A DNA stretch of 10,564 bases from DALYCO01 sp964535545. GTDB lineage: Bacteria; Patescibacteriota; Minisyncoccia; Phycocordibacterales; UBA9973. How positions within the stretch are numbered: the stretch's first letter is position 1; each line of letters starts with the position of its first letter. Location: contig CAZHUT010000031.1 in NCBI GenBank assembly GCA_964535545.1, positions 1 through 10,564 on the forward strand, read 5' to 3'. The notes beneath the pieces were generated by a model, which had not been told where the DNA came from, did no database searches, and saw only the letters and a list, made by a program, of their open reading frames with translations. A program made the translations under genes and the position numbers. This document shows positions 1 through 6,550 of the stretch, piece after piece.

Positions 1-116
1 TATGTCGCACCTTCACGCTTGATAACCATGCTCAATATTGCGCATGCAAAAATATCATCTGCATGAAAGCGCAGATTGTGGGTTGCTAACTTATACACTT
101 TCTGTTCCATAGCCAT
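1..116 (-). CDS. MYG1-family (DHH-like) phosphohydrolase/exonuclease, N-terminal part only
   Basis: Only the first 38 codons are inside the window. The protein begins MAMEQKVYKLATHNLRFHAD and continues DIFACAIL. The THN..FHADD.FA.A.L signature is the N-terminal metal-binding region of the MYG1/UPF0160 family, DHH-related phosphoesterases. The eukaryotic member is a 3'-5' RNA exonuclease; bacterial members are poorly studied. The start at 116 is favoured over the Met at 110 because GAGGA lies 7 nt upstream of 116, inside the last codons of the DedA-like gene. The gap to that gene's stop codon is 3 nt, so this is the fourth gene of the leftward yqeY operon. The family call rests on the N-terminal motif alone. 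Confidence 0.75.
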   Translation of the reverse strand, partial: MAMEQKVYKLATHNLRFHADDIFACAILSMVIKREGAT

Positions 117-119
117 ATA

Positions 120-713
120 TTATTCCTCTGCTTCAAAATACTCAATAATAAATCCGACAATTCGCTCCACAAGCAAAAAGGCAATGATTCCCAACGCAAT
201 ATAGAGCGCCACTCGCTTCAAGTCGTGTGAAAAGGCAAACGCAGCTGAACTGAAAAAATATCCAATAGAAAACATGATGACAATCCAAACAACCGATGAA
301 ATACTTTCGGCAAGCGCATATGTTTTTAGCTTCAAGTTCGTATATCCGGCAAAGATAATGGTGAAATGATTCAATCCATAAATGAATTTCGAAAAAAAGA
401 GTGACCAAAATGGCTTTGACGTAAAATGTGGAAATACCATGTGCACACGCTTCTCAATAAAATCAAATGGCTTGTTTTTTGGAATGTATTTTTTTAGTCC
501 AAAACCGATCAGGTATCCAAGAGTGCTTTTTGCTGCGGCTGAAACCACTGCAAGCGGCAGGGCCATTTCTATCGGAATAATTCTTGTATGAGCGAGAATA
601 CCAAGGACGATCAGAGCAATTTCCCCTTCCAACAAAATTGAAAGAACGACAAGCATATAAATACTGGCGTGATGACCGGCAAAATACATTGTCGCTGTCT
701 CAATCAGATGCAT
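120..713 (-). CDS. DedA-family (SNARE-associated Golgi protein-like) membrane protein
   Basis: A 197-residue integral membrane protein. It shows the DedA layout: an N-terminal hydrophobic segment with an acidic cluster (LLEGE, residues 27-31), a re-entrant/TM region ending in GYLIG (66-70), the FFSKFIYGLNHFTIIFAG block (106-123) matching the family's F.SRFIPG.R...AG motif, and C-terminal helices at about 134-155 and 168-190. DedA proteins act in the cytoplasmic membrane as lipid transporters/flippases and in proton-motive-force maintenance. The usual arginines of the SRF.PG.R motif are Lys109 and Asn115 here, so this is a divergent member. The start at 713 lies 1 nt after the stop of the upstream holin-like gene, which suggests translational coupling. 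An earlier Met at 758 would overlap that gene by 44 nt and is less likely. Confidence 0.82.
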   Translation of the reverse strand: MHLIETATMYFAGHHASIYMLVVLSILLEGEIALIVLGILAHTRIIPIEMALPLAVVSAAAKSTLGYLIGFGLKKYIPKNKPFDFIEKRVHMVFPHFTSKPFWSLFFSKFIYGLNHFTIIFAGYTNLKLKTYALAESISSVVWIVIMFSIGYFFSSAAFAFSHDLKRVALYIALGIIAFLLVERIVGFIIEYFEAEE

Positions 714-714
714 G

Positions 715-1050
715 TTATTCGATAGCGCGTCCTGCGATCCAGTTGATGATAGAAACAATCAATGAACCCCAGAATGCGGCAGTGAAGCTTGCAACAGAAA
801 ATCCAGAAACAATATATGCAACTCCCCAGAAGAAGAGCGCGTTCAGGATTAGCGAAAAAATACCGAGAGTCAGGATGTTAATCGGCAGTGTCAGGATACT
901 GATGACTGGTTTAATAATAGTGTTAATAAACGCCAAAATTGCGGCAACAACTATTGCGGTCAAAAAGGTATTTACATGGATGCCTGGAACGACATACTGT
1001 GACGCGATAACAGCAAGCGTCAAAATGAGCCAATGTAAGAGTATTTTCAT
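715..1050 (-). CDS. Phage holin family 4 / YvlD-like four-helix membrane protein
   Basis: A 111-residue, almost wholly hydrophobic protein with four predicted helices (about 3-21, 28-50, 55-78 and 88-107). The central FINTIIKPVISILTLPINIL segment and the Gly/Ser/Asn pattern are characteristic of the Mycobacterial-4-TMS holin superfamily (Phage_holin_4_2), which includes B. subtilis YvlD. Despite the name, most chromosomal members are not in prophages and have no proven lytic role; YvlD-type proteins are linked to envelope stress. There is no lysin or phage gene nearby. It starts 4 nt after the yqeY stop and ends 1 nt before the DedA-like start, so it is an internal operon gene. The specific role is unknown. 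Confidence 0.88.
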   Translation of the reverse strand: MKILLHWLILTLAVIASQYVVPGIHVNTFLTAIVVAAILAFINTIIKPVISILTLPINILTLGIFSLILNALFFWGVAYIVSGFSVASFTAAFWGSLIVSIINWIAGRAIE

Positions 1051-1054
1051 ATGC

Positions 1055-1507
1055 TTAGAACAATGAATCTACAACTTGTTTGACGACCGCACCGTCTGCT
1101 TTGCCAGCAAGTTCTTTCATAAGCATACCCGTGAGCTTGCCTGCCCCTGATTTGTCAGTGACGCCAAGTTCTGCTTTCTTTGCCTCTGCAATTGGTCGGA
1201 CTTCTTCGGCTGACATAAGAGTTGGAAGGTATGCCTCAAGTATTGCGAGCTGAGCCTTGTCCTCATCGGCAAGATCCTGACGCCCAGCGGCTTCAAATTG
1301 CTGGATTGCATCCTTGCGTTGTTTTGCCGTTCGAGTGATAACCTTGAGCGCCTCCTCGTCGTTCAGCATGTCCTGCGGAGTGCGACCGAGAGCGACTGAT
1401 TCATTTGTAAATGCTGTAATAAGGCCGCGAATAACTGTGAGTTTTACTGCGTCCTTGGCCATCATTGCTTCTTTAAGCTGGCCTTTGATTTGTTCTTGTA
1501 GTGCCAT
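1055..1507 (-). CDS. yqeY: GatB/YqeY domain protein
   Basis: A 150-residue protein, the usual YqeY length (about 148). It opens MALQEQIKGQLKEAMMAKDA, then LTVIRGLITAFTNESVALGR, and ends in the helical tail domain with GAGKLTGMLMKELAGKADGA. This is the YqeY fold: an N-terminal helical domain plus a region related to the C-terminus of GatB, the tRNA-dependent amidotransferase subunit. A role in tRNA binding is inferred for the family but not proven. The Met at 1507 is chosen because it opens the conserved N-terminus and follows a TATACT box by exactly 6 nt, which predicts a leaderless message. A start further upstream would run into the divergent exonuclease gene. It is the first gene of a leftward operon. 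Confidence 0.92.
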   Translation of the reverse strand: MALQEQIKGQLKEAMMAKDAVKLTVIRGLITAFTNESVALGRTPQDMLNDEEALKVITRTAKQRKDAIQQFEAAGRQDLADEDKAQLAILEAYLPTLMSAEEVRPIAEAKKAELGVTDKSGAGKLTGMLMKELAGKADGAVVKQVVDSLF

Positions 1508-1513
1508 GGCTAG

Positions 1514-1519
1514 AGTATA
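1514..1519 (-). promoter_or_regulatory. -10 box of the yqeY operon (leaderless start)
   Basis: TATACT on the minus strand, followed by 6 nt and then the ATG at 1507. Transcription would begin at or next to the start codon. The -35 region is weak (TGAATT-like about 17 nt upstream). It is back to back with the promoter of the exonuclease gene. Confidence 0.6.
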
Positions 1520-1527
1520 CCAAAAAG

Positions 1528-1538
1528 TATGATAAAAT
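1528..1538 (+). promoter_or_regulatory. -10 region of the exonuclease gene
   Basis: Two overlapping candidates on the plus strand: TATGAT at 1528-1533 and TAAAAT at 1533-1538. The second is 8 nt from the ATG at 1547, in line with the leaderless pattern of neighbouring genes. No ribosome binding site is visible before the ATG. Confidence 0.45.
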
Positions 1539-1546
1539 TCACCCGT

Positions 1547-2263
1547 ATGCATAATTTTGTCTTTCTCGACACCGAAACCACAGGCACAGGCCCAAAGGAT
1601 CGGCTCTGTCAGCTTGCCTTTAAAACACCAACAGAAACATTCTGTAAATTGTACAAGCCGCCACTTCGCATTCCGCCTGAAGCGAGTGCGGTTACTCATA
1701 TCACCAATAAAATGGTGGCTGATTGTGATTCATTTCAAGAGTCAGAAGAGTATCCGCGTATCAAAGCCATGCTCGAAGATCCGAACACGATCATGGTCTG
1801 TCATAATGCCCAGTTTGACCAAGGCATGCTGATCAAAGAAGGCATTCATCCGACTCAGTACATCTGTTCGCTCAAAGTTGTCCGATTTTTGGACAAAGAG
1901 GCTCGCTTTTCTCAGTACAAGCTTCAATATTTGCGCTACTTCCTTGAACTTGAAGTTGAAGCTCAGGCTCACGATGCGCTTGGAGATGTGTTGGTGCTCG
2001 AAAAGTTTACCGAATATCTCTTAAAAGAAATGATTAAGGAATATGGCACCGAAGAAGCAGCCATCAAAGCCATGCTTGAGATTTCTCAGAATCCTATTCT
2101 TCTTTCATCCATCAACTTCGGCAAACACAACGGCAAAAAAATCGCCGATTTGGCGATTGAAGATCCGGGATATCTTGAATGGCTCCTTGCCCAAAAGATT
2201 CAGAAGCCAGATGGCGAAGAAGATTGGATTTATACGTTACAGTTTCATCTAAAAAAGCTATAA
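1547..2263 (+). CDS. DEDDh 3'-5' exonuclease with ExoX-like C-terminal module
   Basis: A 238-residue two-part protein. Residues 1-160 form an RNase T/DnaQ-type exonuclease: Exo I FLDTETTG (catalytic Asp8, Glu10), Exo II CHNAQFD (Asp91) and Exo III HDALGD (His142, Asp147), so all metal ligands and the general base are present. Residues about 188-215 (INFGKHNGKKIADLAIEDPG then YLEWLL) match the small FGK..GK.....DPGYL.WL module at the C-terminus of exodeoxyribonuclease X-like proteins. The predicted activity is 3'-5' degradation of DNA, in repair or end trimming. An alternative Met at 1529 sits inside the promoter and is rejected. The stop codon is part of the rmuC -10 box and the next gene starts 7 nt later. 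Confidence 0.88.
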   Translation: MHNFVFLDTETTGTGPKDRLCQLAFKTPTETFCKLYKPPLRIPPEASAVTHITNKMVADCDSFQESEEYPRIKAMLEDPNTIMVCHNAQFDQGMLIKEGIHPTQYICSLKVVRFLDKEARFSQYKLQYLRYFLELEVEAQAHDALGDVLVLEKFTEYLLKEMIKEYGTEEAAIKAMLEISQNPILLSSINFGKHNGKKIADLAIEDPGYLEWLLAQKIQKPDGEEDWIYTLQFHLKKL

Positions 2264-2264
2264 T
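2259..2264 (+). promoter_or_regulatory. -10 box of rmuC, overlapping the exonuclease stop codon
   Basis: A perfect TATAAT whose bases 3-5 are the TAA stop of the exonuclease gene. The rmuC ATG follows after 6 nt (TCCTCT, no ribosome binding site), which predicts a leaderless transcript. The -35 region is weak. Confidence 0.6.
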
Positions 2265-2270
2265 TCCTCT

Positions 2271-3320
2271 ATGCAAAACGCACTCATCGCCCTTATCAGC
2301 ATCGTTGTCGGCCTCGCCATTGGCGCTTTTTTCTTGCGCAAAAAGGAGGAGGAAAAGAAGGACGATGGGTCGCTCAGTCTCCTGCTCCAGCAGATCAACG
2401 AACTTTCTCGAACCGTAGATGCGAAGTTGGGCGAATCGCACAAGCAGGTTAATGAATCATTGCGACATCAGTCCACCGAATCAAATCGCCTTATCCGCGA
2501 AATTACAGAGGAGCTTACTCGCGTTTCCGAAGGTCAGAAGCAAGTGATGTCATTCACAGATCAATTACGAGATCTTCAAGATATTCTTAAGAACCCAAAG
2601 CAGCGCGGCATTCTCGGCGAATATTATCTGGAAACTTTATTAAAGAATGTATTGCCACCTGGGAGCTACGAAATGCAGTATGGTTTTAACGACGGCAATA
2701 TTGTGGATGCGGCAGTGTTCGTAAAGGATAAAATTATCCCAATCGATTCAAAATTCTCTCTAGAAAACTACAACCGAATTTCTGAAACACGCGATCCTGC
2801 TGAAAAGGAACGTTTTGAAAAAATCTTTTTGAACGACCTCAAAAACCGAATCGTTGAAACTTCAAAATACATCCAACCAGAAAATGGCACAATGGATTTT
2901 GCGTTCATGTTCATTCCGCACGAAGCGATCTACTACGATCTAATCGTGAATAAAATCGGCGCAGCTGTCGGTGAAGATAACGACAACCTCATTCAGCGCG
3001 CTGCAAGCAAGTACAAAGTCATTATTGTTTCCCCAACTTCATTTCTCGCCTATCTCCAAACAGTGCTTCAAGGATTGAAGGCGCTTCAGATCGAAGAATC
3101 AGCAAAAGATATCATCAAGCGCGTCGGCGAGCTTTCTACACATCTTCAGAAATATGAAGATTATCATGCAAAGCTTGGTAATTCCCTTTCAACAACGGTG
3201 AACCAATTCAATATGGCATCAAAAGAACTTAAGAAGGTAGATAAGGATGTGTTGCGAATTACTGGCACGTCGCCGGAATTGAAACTTATTGAAGTTTCAA
3301 AGCCTGAACTTGAGGATTAG
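2271..3320 (+). CDS. rmuC: DNA recombination protein RmuC
   Basis: A 349-residue protein with the standard RmuC plan: an N-terminal membrane helix (about residues 4-22) followed by Arg/Lys/Glu residues, a long coiled coil (about 35-105), then the RmuC domain. Landmarks are RGILGEYYLETLLKNVLPPG (112-131), NIVDAAVF (Asp146) and IPIDSKFSLENY (156-167). Asp146 with Asp159/Lys161 fits the PD-(D/E)XK-like nuclease fold predicted for this family. RmuC limits inversions at short inverted repeats in E. coli; its biochemistry is not settled. It lies 7 nt downstream of the exonuclease, so the pair probably works in DNA processing, with an additional promoter for rmuC at the junction. It ends in TAG, followed by a large hairpin. 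Confidence 0.93.
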   Translation: MQNALIALISIVVGLAIGAFFLRKKEEEKKDDGSLSLLLQQINELSRTVDAKLGESHKQVNESLRHQSTESNRLIREITEELTRVSEGQKQVMSFTDQLRDLQDILKNPKQRGILGEYYLETLLKNVLPPGSYEMQYGFNDGNIVDAAVFVKDKIIPIDSKFSLENYNRISETRDPAEKERFEKIFLNDLKNRIVETSKYIQPENGTMDFAFMFIPHEAIYYDLIVNKIGAAVGEDNDNLIQRAASKYKVIIVSPTSFLAYLQTVLQGLKALQIEESAKDIIKRVGELSTHLQKYEDYHAKLGNSLSTTVNQFNMASKELKKVDKDVLRITGTSPELKLIEVSKPELED

Positions 3321-3326
3321 GTACGG

Positions 3327-3413
3327 AAGCCGAAGAGCCCACTATGTTTTGACGGGGTCGTGTGCGCTAAGACACAAAGCCCGGCAAGACATAGTGGGTT
3401 CGAAGGCTTTTTT
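3327..3413 (+). terminator. Elaborate hairpin/terminator after rmuC, possible structured RNA or dispersed element
   Basis: A 14-bp stem (CCCACTATGTTTTG at 3338-3351 with CAAGACATAGTGGG at 3385-3398, one G-U pair) encloses a nested GC-rich helix (CGGG 3353-3356 with CCCG 3380-3383) and a top helix (GTGT 3360-3363 with ACAC 3372-3375). Outside, AAGCC (3327-3331) pairs with GGCTT (3405-3409), running into TTTTTT (3408-3413). It can act as an intrinsic terminator for rmuC and ends at the stop codon of the convergent gene. It is far more complex than needed for termination. I do not recognise it as a known RNA family. Confidence 0.6.
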
Positions 3414-4188
3414 ACTTCAAAAATTCCGGCTTCAGTATTCCCTGCAATTCACTGAATGGAACAGAAACCTCAATAATTCCCGCCGCATATGGCGCAATAG
3501 AATATTGTGGGAAAATGATTGCGATTGCACTTCCATTGATTGCAAACGTCGAGAAGTTTGAAACGTCAGGGCCTGCGCTTTCGGCGAGCCACTCAGTGTT
3601 GATCATGCCATCAGTATTCTTTTCCATTGCATGCCTTTTCACAAGTTCAGAAAACTTTGTGACCGCTGCCTGATCTACAAATAGATCTTCAGGGGCAATA
3701 AGCTTGCCTTGTGTATTGTAAGTGTACGCATTAATGGTAGTTCCGCCATGAGCGCCACCGGTATACGTATACGTGTCAACGCGGTGAGTCAGGTACATGC
3801 CATTGCCATATGCTTTGTAGCTCACAACAAATGAGTACGGACTATCTGCCGTCGGGCCAAAGGCCATGACTTCACCGACGGGCGTAGAAAACCGAGCCGG
3901 ATCATTATCTGCTTTAAACTTCAAAATATCAGAATCAATCCGTCCCTTGATATAATCAGATCCGACAACATCAACAGGATATTCGCCGCTAATTTCAAGC
4001 TCGGCTTTTGATGTATCTTTAAATTTTTGAGTTTTTACTTCCGAAGGATCAGGAAGTTTTTTGACTTGTTCCTGACCATTTGGAGTATTCGTTGCCGGAG
4101 GAGTCAGACTCGCCTTCCAATAGAGACAAAGAGCGGCTAAGACGACCAGGATGAGGAATAAAATGAGTTTTGCGTATGGCTTATTCAT
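3412..4188 (-). CDS. Membrane-anchored DUF3298 (RsiV/PdaC-like) protein
   Basis: A 258-residue protein. One N-terminal membrane helix (about 7-24) is followed by a Pro/Thr/Asn-rich linker (27-50), then an extracytoplasmic domain. TYTGGAHGGTTINAYTYN (141-158) and the C-terminal FPQYSIAPYAAGIIEVSVPF (226-245) are the hallmarks of DUF4163/DUF3298, the extracellular part of the lysozyme-sensing anti-sigma factor RsiV and of deacetylase PdaC. There is no cytoplasmic anti-sigma segment and no sigma factor beside it, so a regulatory role is not supported; binding of a cell-wall or polysaccharide ligand is a guess. Cys21 follows Ala-Ala-Leu, which is not a proper lipobox. Its ATG lies 6 nt after a TATACT box. 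Confidence 0.8.
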   Translation of the reverse strand: MNKPYAKLILFLILVVLAALCLYWKASLTPPATNTPNGQEQVKKLPDPSEVKTQKFKDTSKAELEISGEYPVDVVGSDYIKGRIDSDILKFKADNDPARFSTPVGEVMAFGPTADSPYSFVVSYKAYGNGMYLTHRVDTYTYTGGAHGGTTINAYTYNTQGKLIAPEDLFVDQAAVTKFSELVKRHAMEKNTDGMINTEWLAESAGPDVSNFSTFAINGSAIAIIFPQYSIAPYAAGIIEVSVPFSELQGILKPEFLK

Positions 4189-4194
4189 ACCTTC

Positions 4195-4200
4195 AGTATA
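4195..4200 (-). promoter_or_regulatory. -10 box of the DUF3298 gene (leaderless start)
   Basis: TATACT on the minus strand with GAAGGT (6 nt) before the ATG at 4188. A possible -35 (TTGTGT, 17 nt upstream) lies in the tail of the dnaK terminator, so the two elements are interleaved. Confidence 0.55.
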
Positions 4201-4217
4201 CGCTTCTTATCCAGGCA

Positions 4218-4247
4218 ACACAAAAACCACCCGAAGGTGGCTTGTGT
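4218..4247 (-). terminator. Intrinsic terminator of dnaK
   Basis: On the minus strand, the stem CCACC-TTCG-GGTGG (4227-4240, a stable UUCG-type loop) is followed by TTTTT, 18 bases past the dnaK stop. Flanking ACACAA (4218-4223) and TTGTGT (4242-4247) can extend the pairing. Confidence 0.85.
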
Positions 4248-4257
4248 GGATATCCGT

Positions 4258-6165
4258 TTACGCTTTTGGAGCTTCCTTTGAATCACTAGCTTCTGTATCG
4301 CGAATCTTTTCATCCTTCACTTCAGCATTTTGTGCTTCCGGAGTAGGATTTGCGCCAGCCTGGCCAGCTTTGTTCATCGCTTCGCCGATCTTTGAAACTG
4401 CAGCTGAGAGATCCTGGCTCGCCTTCTTGATTGCTTCAAGATCTGCGCCATCTTTCACTCCCTTGAGCGCTGTGATTTTAGCTTCAACTTCAGTTTTTAC
4501 TTCAGCTGGAACCTTGTCAGCGTACTCTTTCATTTCTTTTTCGGCTGAGAAGATCATCATGTCTGCAGTGTTCTTCACTTCAACTGCTTCTTTCTTTTTC
4601 TTGTCTTCTTCTGCATGAAGTTCAGCATCTTTCTGCATCTTTTCGATATCTTCTTTTGAAAGACCAGATGAAGCTTCGATGCGGATTGTCTGAGTTTTGC
4701 CTGAAGCCTTATCCATCGCCTTCACGTTCAAGATACCGTTTGCATCCACATCGAATGTTACTTCAACCTGTGGCATGCCTCGTGGTGCTGGTGGAATACC
4801 ATCGAGAATGAAGCGGCCAAGCGACTTGTTGTCAGCGGCCATAGGTCGTTCACCCTGGGTGATATGGATTTCTACACTTGTCTGATTGTCTGCCGCAGTA
4901 GAAAAGATCTGAGATTTTGATGAAGGAATTGTAGTGTTTTTCTCAATGAGTTTTGTTGCAACACCACCAAGTGTTTCAATACCGAGTGAGAGTGGAATAA
5001 CATCGAGCAAGAGCACATCGCGAACATCACCTTTCAAAACTCCACCTTGCACAGCTGCACCGAGTGCAACTACTTCGTCTGGGTTTACAGAGAGGTTTGG
5101 TTCCTTACCGAAGTATGCTTTTACCGCTGCCTGAAGTGCTGGCATTCGAGTCTGTCCACCAACCAAGATAACTTCGTTGATTTCATTGATCTTAAATGGT
5201 GAAGCTTCGAGGGCACGCTTGGTGATCATCATTGCGCGATCGATGAATTCCTGTGTGAGGCCTTCAAGTTCTGCGCGAGTCATAGTTCGTACCAAGTGAA
5301 GCGGGCCAGCTTCGCCAGACGTGATGAACGGAACGTTGATTTCAGTCTGAAGCGATGTTGAAAGTTCAATCTTTGCCTTTTCAGCAGCATCATCGAGACG
5401 CTGTCGAGCAAGCGCATCCTTGCGGAGATCAATGCCATTTTCTTTCTGGAAACCATCGGCGAGCCAGTTGATGATTTTCTGATCGATATCCTTACCGCCC
5501 AAGTGCGCGTCACCGTCAGTAGACTTCACTTCGATGACATCATCACCAACTTCGAGGATTGAGATATCAAACGTACCTCCACCGAAGTCGAAGACTGCGA
5601 TCTTTTCGTTTTTGTTCTTGTTGAATCCGTATGCGAGCGCTGCAGCAGTTGGTTCGTTGATGATACGCTTCACATCCAAGCCTGCGATCTTACCCGCGTC
5701 TTTGGTTGCCTGGCGCTGTGCATCATTGAAGTATGCCGGAACAGTGATAACTGCTTCTGTGATCGGTTCACCGAGACGAGCTTCAGCATCAGCTTTCATT
5801 TTGCCGAGAATCATTGCTGAAACTTCTTCTGGACGATACCACTTGTCGCCCATCTTCACTTCAACACCGCCGTTTGCAGACTTCTGCATATCGAATGGAA
5901 CAGTTTTGAGGTCTTTCTGAACATCAGCTTCGTCAAAGTTGTGACCGATGAAGCGCTTTACCTGATAGATCGTGTTCTTTGGATTGGTTACGCTCTGACG
6001 TTTTGCAACCACACCAACGAGACGTTCGCCAGTCTTTGACTCAGCGACGATCGAAGGAGTTGTGCGCATGCCTTCTGCATTTTCCAATATTTTTGGCTGT
6101 CCACCTTCAATGATGGCAAAAGCCGAGTTTGTTGTACCGAGGTCGATACCAAGAATTTTTGACAT
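4258..6165 (-). CDS. dnaK: Molecular chaperone DnaK (Hsp70)
   Basis: A 635-residue protein (E. coli DnaK is 638). The ATPase domain (about 1-370) has the phosphate-1 motif GIDLGTTNS (6-14), EAVITVPAYFNDAQRQATKD, RIINEPTAAALAYG, FDFGGGTFDISILEV and VILVGGQTRMP. The substrate-binding domain follows the VLLLDV linker and includes NTTIPSSKSQIFSTAADNQT, GERPMAADNKSLGRF and APRGMPQVEVTFDVDANGIL. The helical lid is Lys/Glu-rich and the end is an acidic/Ala tail (SKEAPKA). The usual linker DVTPLSLG reads DVIPLSLG here. Together with GrpE (7533-8129) it folds client proteins in the cytoplasm; no dnaJ is in the window. It starts 15 nt after a small upstream gene, probably co-transcribed, and ends at a strong terminator. 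No CIRCE operator is visible upstream. Confidence 0.98.
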   Translation of the reverse strand: MSKILGIDLGTTNSAFAIIEGGQPKILENAEGMRTTPSIVAESKTGERLVGVVAKRQSVTNPKNTIYQVKRFIGHNFDEADVQKDLKTVPFDMQKSANGGVEVKMGDKWYRPEEVSAMILGKMKADAEARLGEPITEAVITVPAYFNDAQRQATKDAGKIAGLDVKRIINEPTAAALAYGFNKNKNEKIAVFDFGGGTFDISILEVGDDVIEVKSTDGDAHLGGKDIDQKIINWLADGFQKENGIDLRKDALARQRLDDAAEKAKIELSTSLQTEINVPFITSGEAGPLHLVRTMTRAELEGLTQEFIDRAMMITKRALEASPFKINEINEVILVGGQTRMPALQAAVKAYFGKEPNLSVNPDEVVALGAAVQGGVLKGDVRDVLLLDVIPLSLGIETLGGVATKLIEKNTTIPSSKSQIFSTAADNQTSVEIHITQGERPMAADNKSLGRFILDGIPPAPRGMPQVEVTFDVDANGILNVKAMDKASGKTQTIRIEASSGLSKEDIEKMQKDAELHAEEDKKKKEAVEVKNTADMMIFSAEKEMKEYADKVPAEVKTEVEAKITALKGVKDGADLEAIKKASQDLSAAVSKIGEAMNKAGQAGANPTPEAQNAEVKDEKIRDTEASDSKEAPKA

Positions 6166-6180
6166 ATGATTTATAAAAAA

Positions 6181-6474
6181 TTAATTATTTGTAAATGTGA
6201 ACCAAGTTTGTTTTTCAGGTTCAGTTTCAATAAATTTTTCACCATCGAATTCAAAACAAAATTTACTAACTCTCGTGCGCTCTTTTACTAGTAACTTATC
6301 AACAATTTCATCGGCCATTTTTTCGAAGTCAGCATCTTCTCTAACTTGCCCTGGATTAGCGCTAACCACTGTCCCGCTAACAAGAAAAGCTACTTGACCA
6401 CCCGCTTCGAGATCTTGCCATCTGATCATATTCAATCCATTTGTTTGAAATTTTGGTTTTATAAATGTATTCAT
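6181..6474 (-). CDS. Hypothetical protein upstream of dnaK
   Basis: A 97-residue protein that I do not recognise. It has no membrane helix. The middle (ADFEKMADEIVDKLLVKERT, about 48-67) looks like an amphipathic helix, flanked by likely beta strands (GGQVAFLVSGTVVSA; RVSKFCFEFDGEKFIE). It is noticeably more AT-rich than dnaK. It ends 15 nt before the dnaK start, so it probably shares the dnaK transcript. The start at 6474 is tentative; an internal Met at residue 16 (NMIRWQDL) is possible. Its promoter would fall in an AT run next to the inverted repeat at 6493-6508. Confidence 0.6.
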   Translation of the reverse strand: MNTFIKPKFQTNGLNMIRWQDLEAGGQVAFLVSGTVVSANPGQVREDADFEKMADEIVDKLLVKERTRVSKFCFEFDGEKFIETEPEKQTWFTFTNN

Positions 6475-6492
6475 AATATATATTTACTTATT

Positions 6493-6508
6493 TTCCGCGG
6501 TCGCGGAA
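6493..6508. promoter_or_regulatory. Perfect inverted repeat, candidate operator between divergent genes
   Basis: TTCCGCG-GT-CGCGGAA: 7-bp perfect arms, 2-nt spacer, a GC-rich island in an AT-rich 76-bp divergent gap. It lies 6 bp upstream of the rightward -35 (6515-6520) and within the expected -35 zone of the leftward gene. Adjacent to a winged-helix regulator, it is a plausible autoregulatory site (inference). Confidence 0.5.
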
Positions 6509-6514
6509 TCTATG

Positions 6515-6543
6515 TTGAATATTATATTCATCCATGATACTAT
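6515..6543 (+). promoter_or_regulatory. Promoter of the winged-helix/Cas2-like gene
   Basis: TTGAAT (6515-6520), 17-nt spacer, TACTAT (6538-6543) preceded by TG one base before (extended -10). The ATG at 6551 follows after 7 nt, so the message is predicted to be leaderless. Confidence 0.6.
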
Positions 6544-6550
6544 GTCAAGC

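Noticed and set aside
120..758. DedA-like start at 758
   Set aside because: It would overlap the holin-like gene by 44 nt; the Met at 713 sits 1 nt after that gene's stop and gives a normal length.
715..1050. Holin as evidence of a prophage
   Set aside because: The holin-4/YvlD family is widely chromosomal; neighbours are yqeY and a DedA-like gene, with no lysin, structural or integrase genes.
1055..1699. A longer YqeY starting at 1699
   Set aside because: The extra N-terminus would overlap the divergent exonuclease gene and its promoter, and the family N-terminus starts at the Met at 1507.
3385..3410. tRNA T-loop-like GGGTTCGAA in the hairpin after rmuC
   Set aside because: The 7-bp acceptor, D and anticodon arms cannot be drawn; the surrounding pairing is one long nested hairpin, not a cloverleaf.
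4100..4188. Lipoprotein signal (Cys21) in the DUF3298 protein
   Set aside because: The residue before the Cys is Leu, which does not fit a lipobox; a plain membrane anchor explains the segment.
4258..6165. Several open frames on the plus strand opposite dnaK
   Set aside because: They are antisense shadows of a strongly conserved gene, Ser/Thr/Phe-rich from reverse reading, with no start signals.
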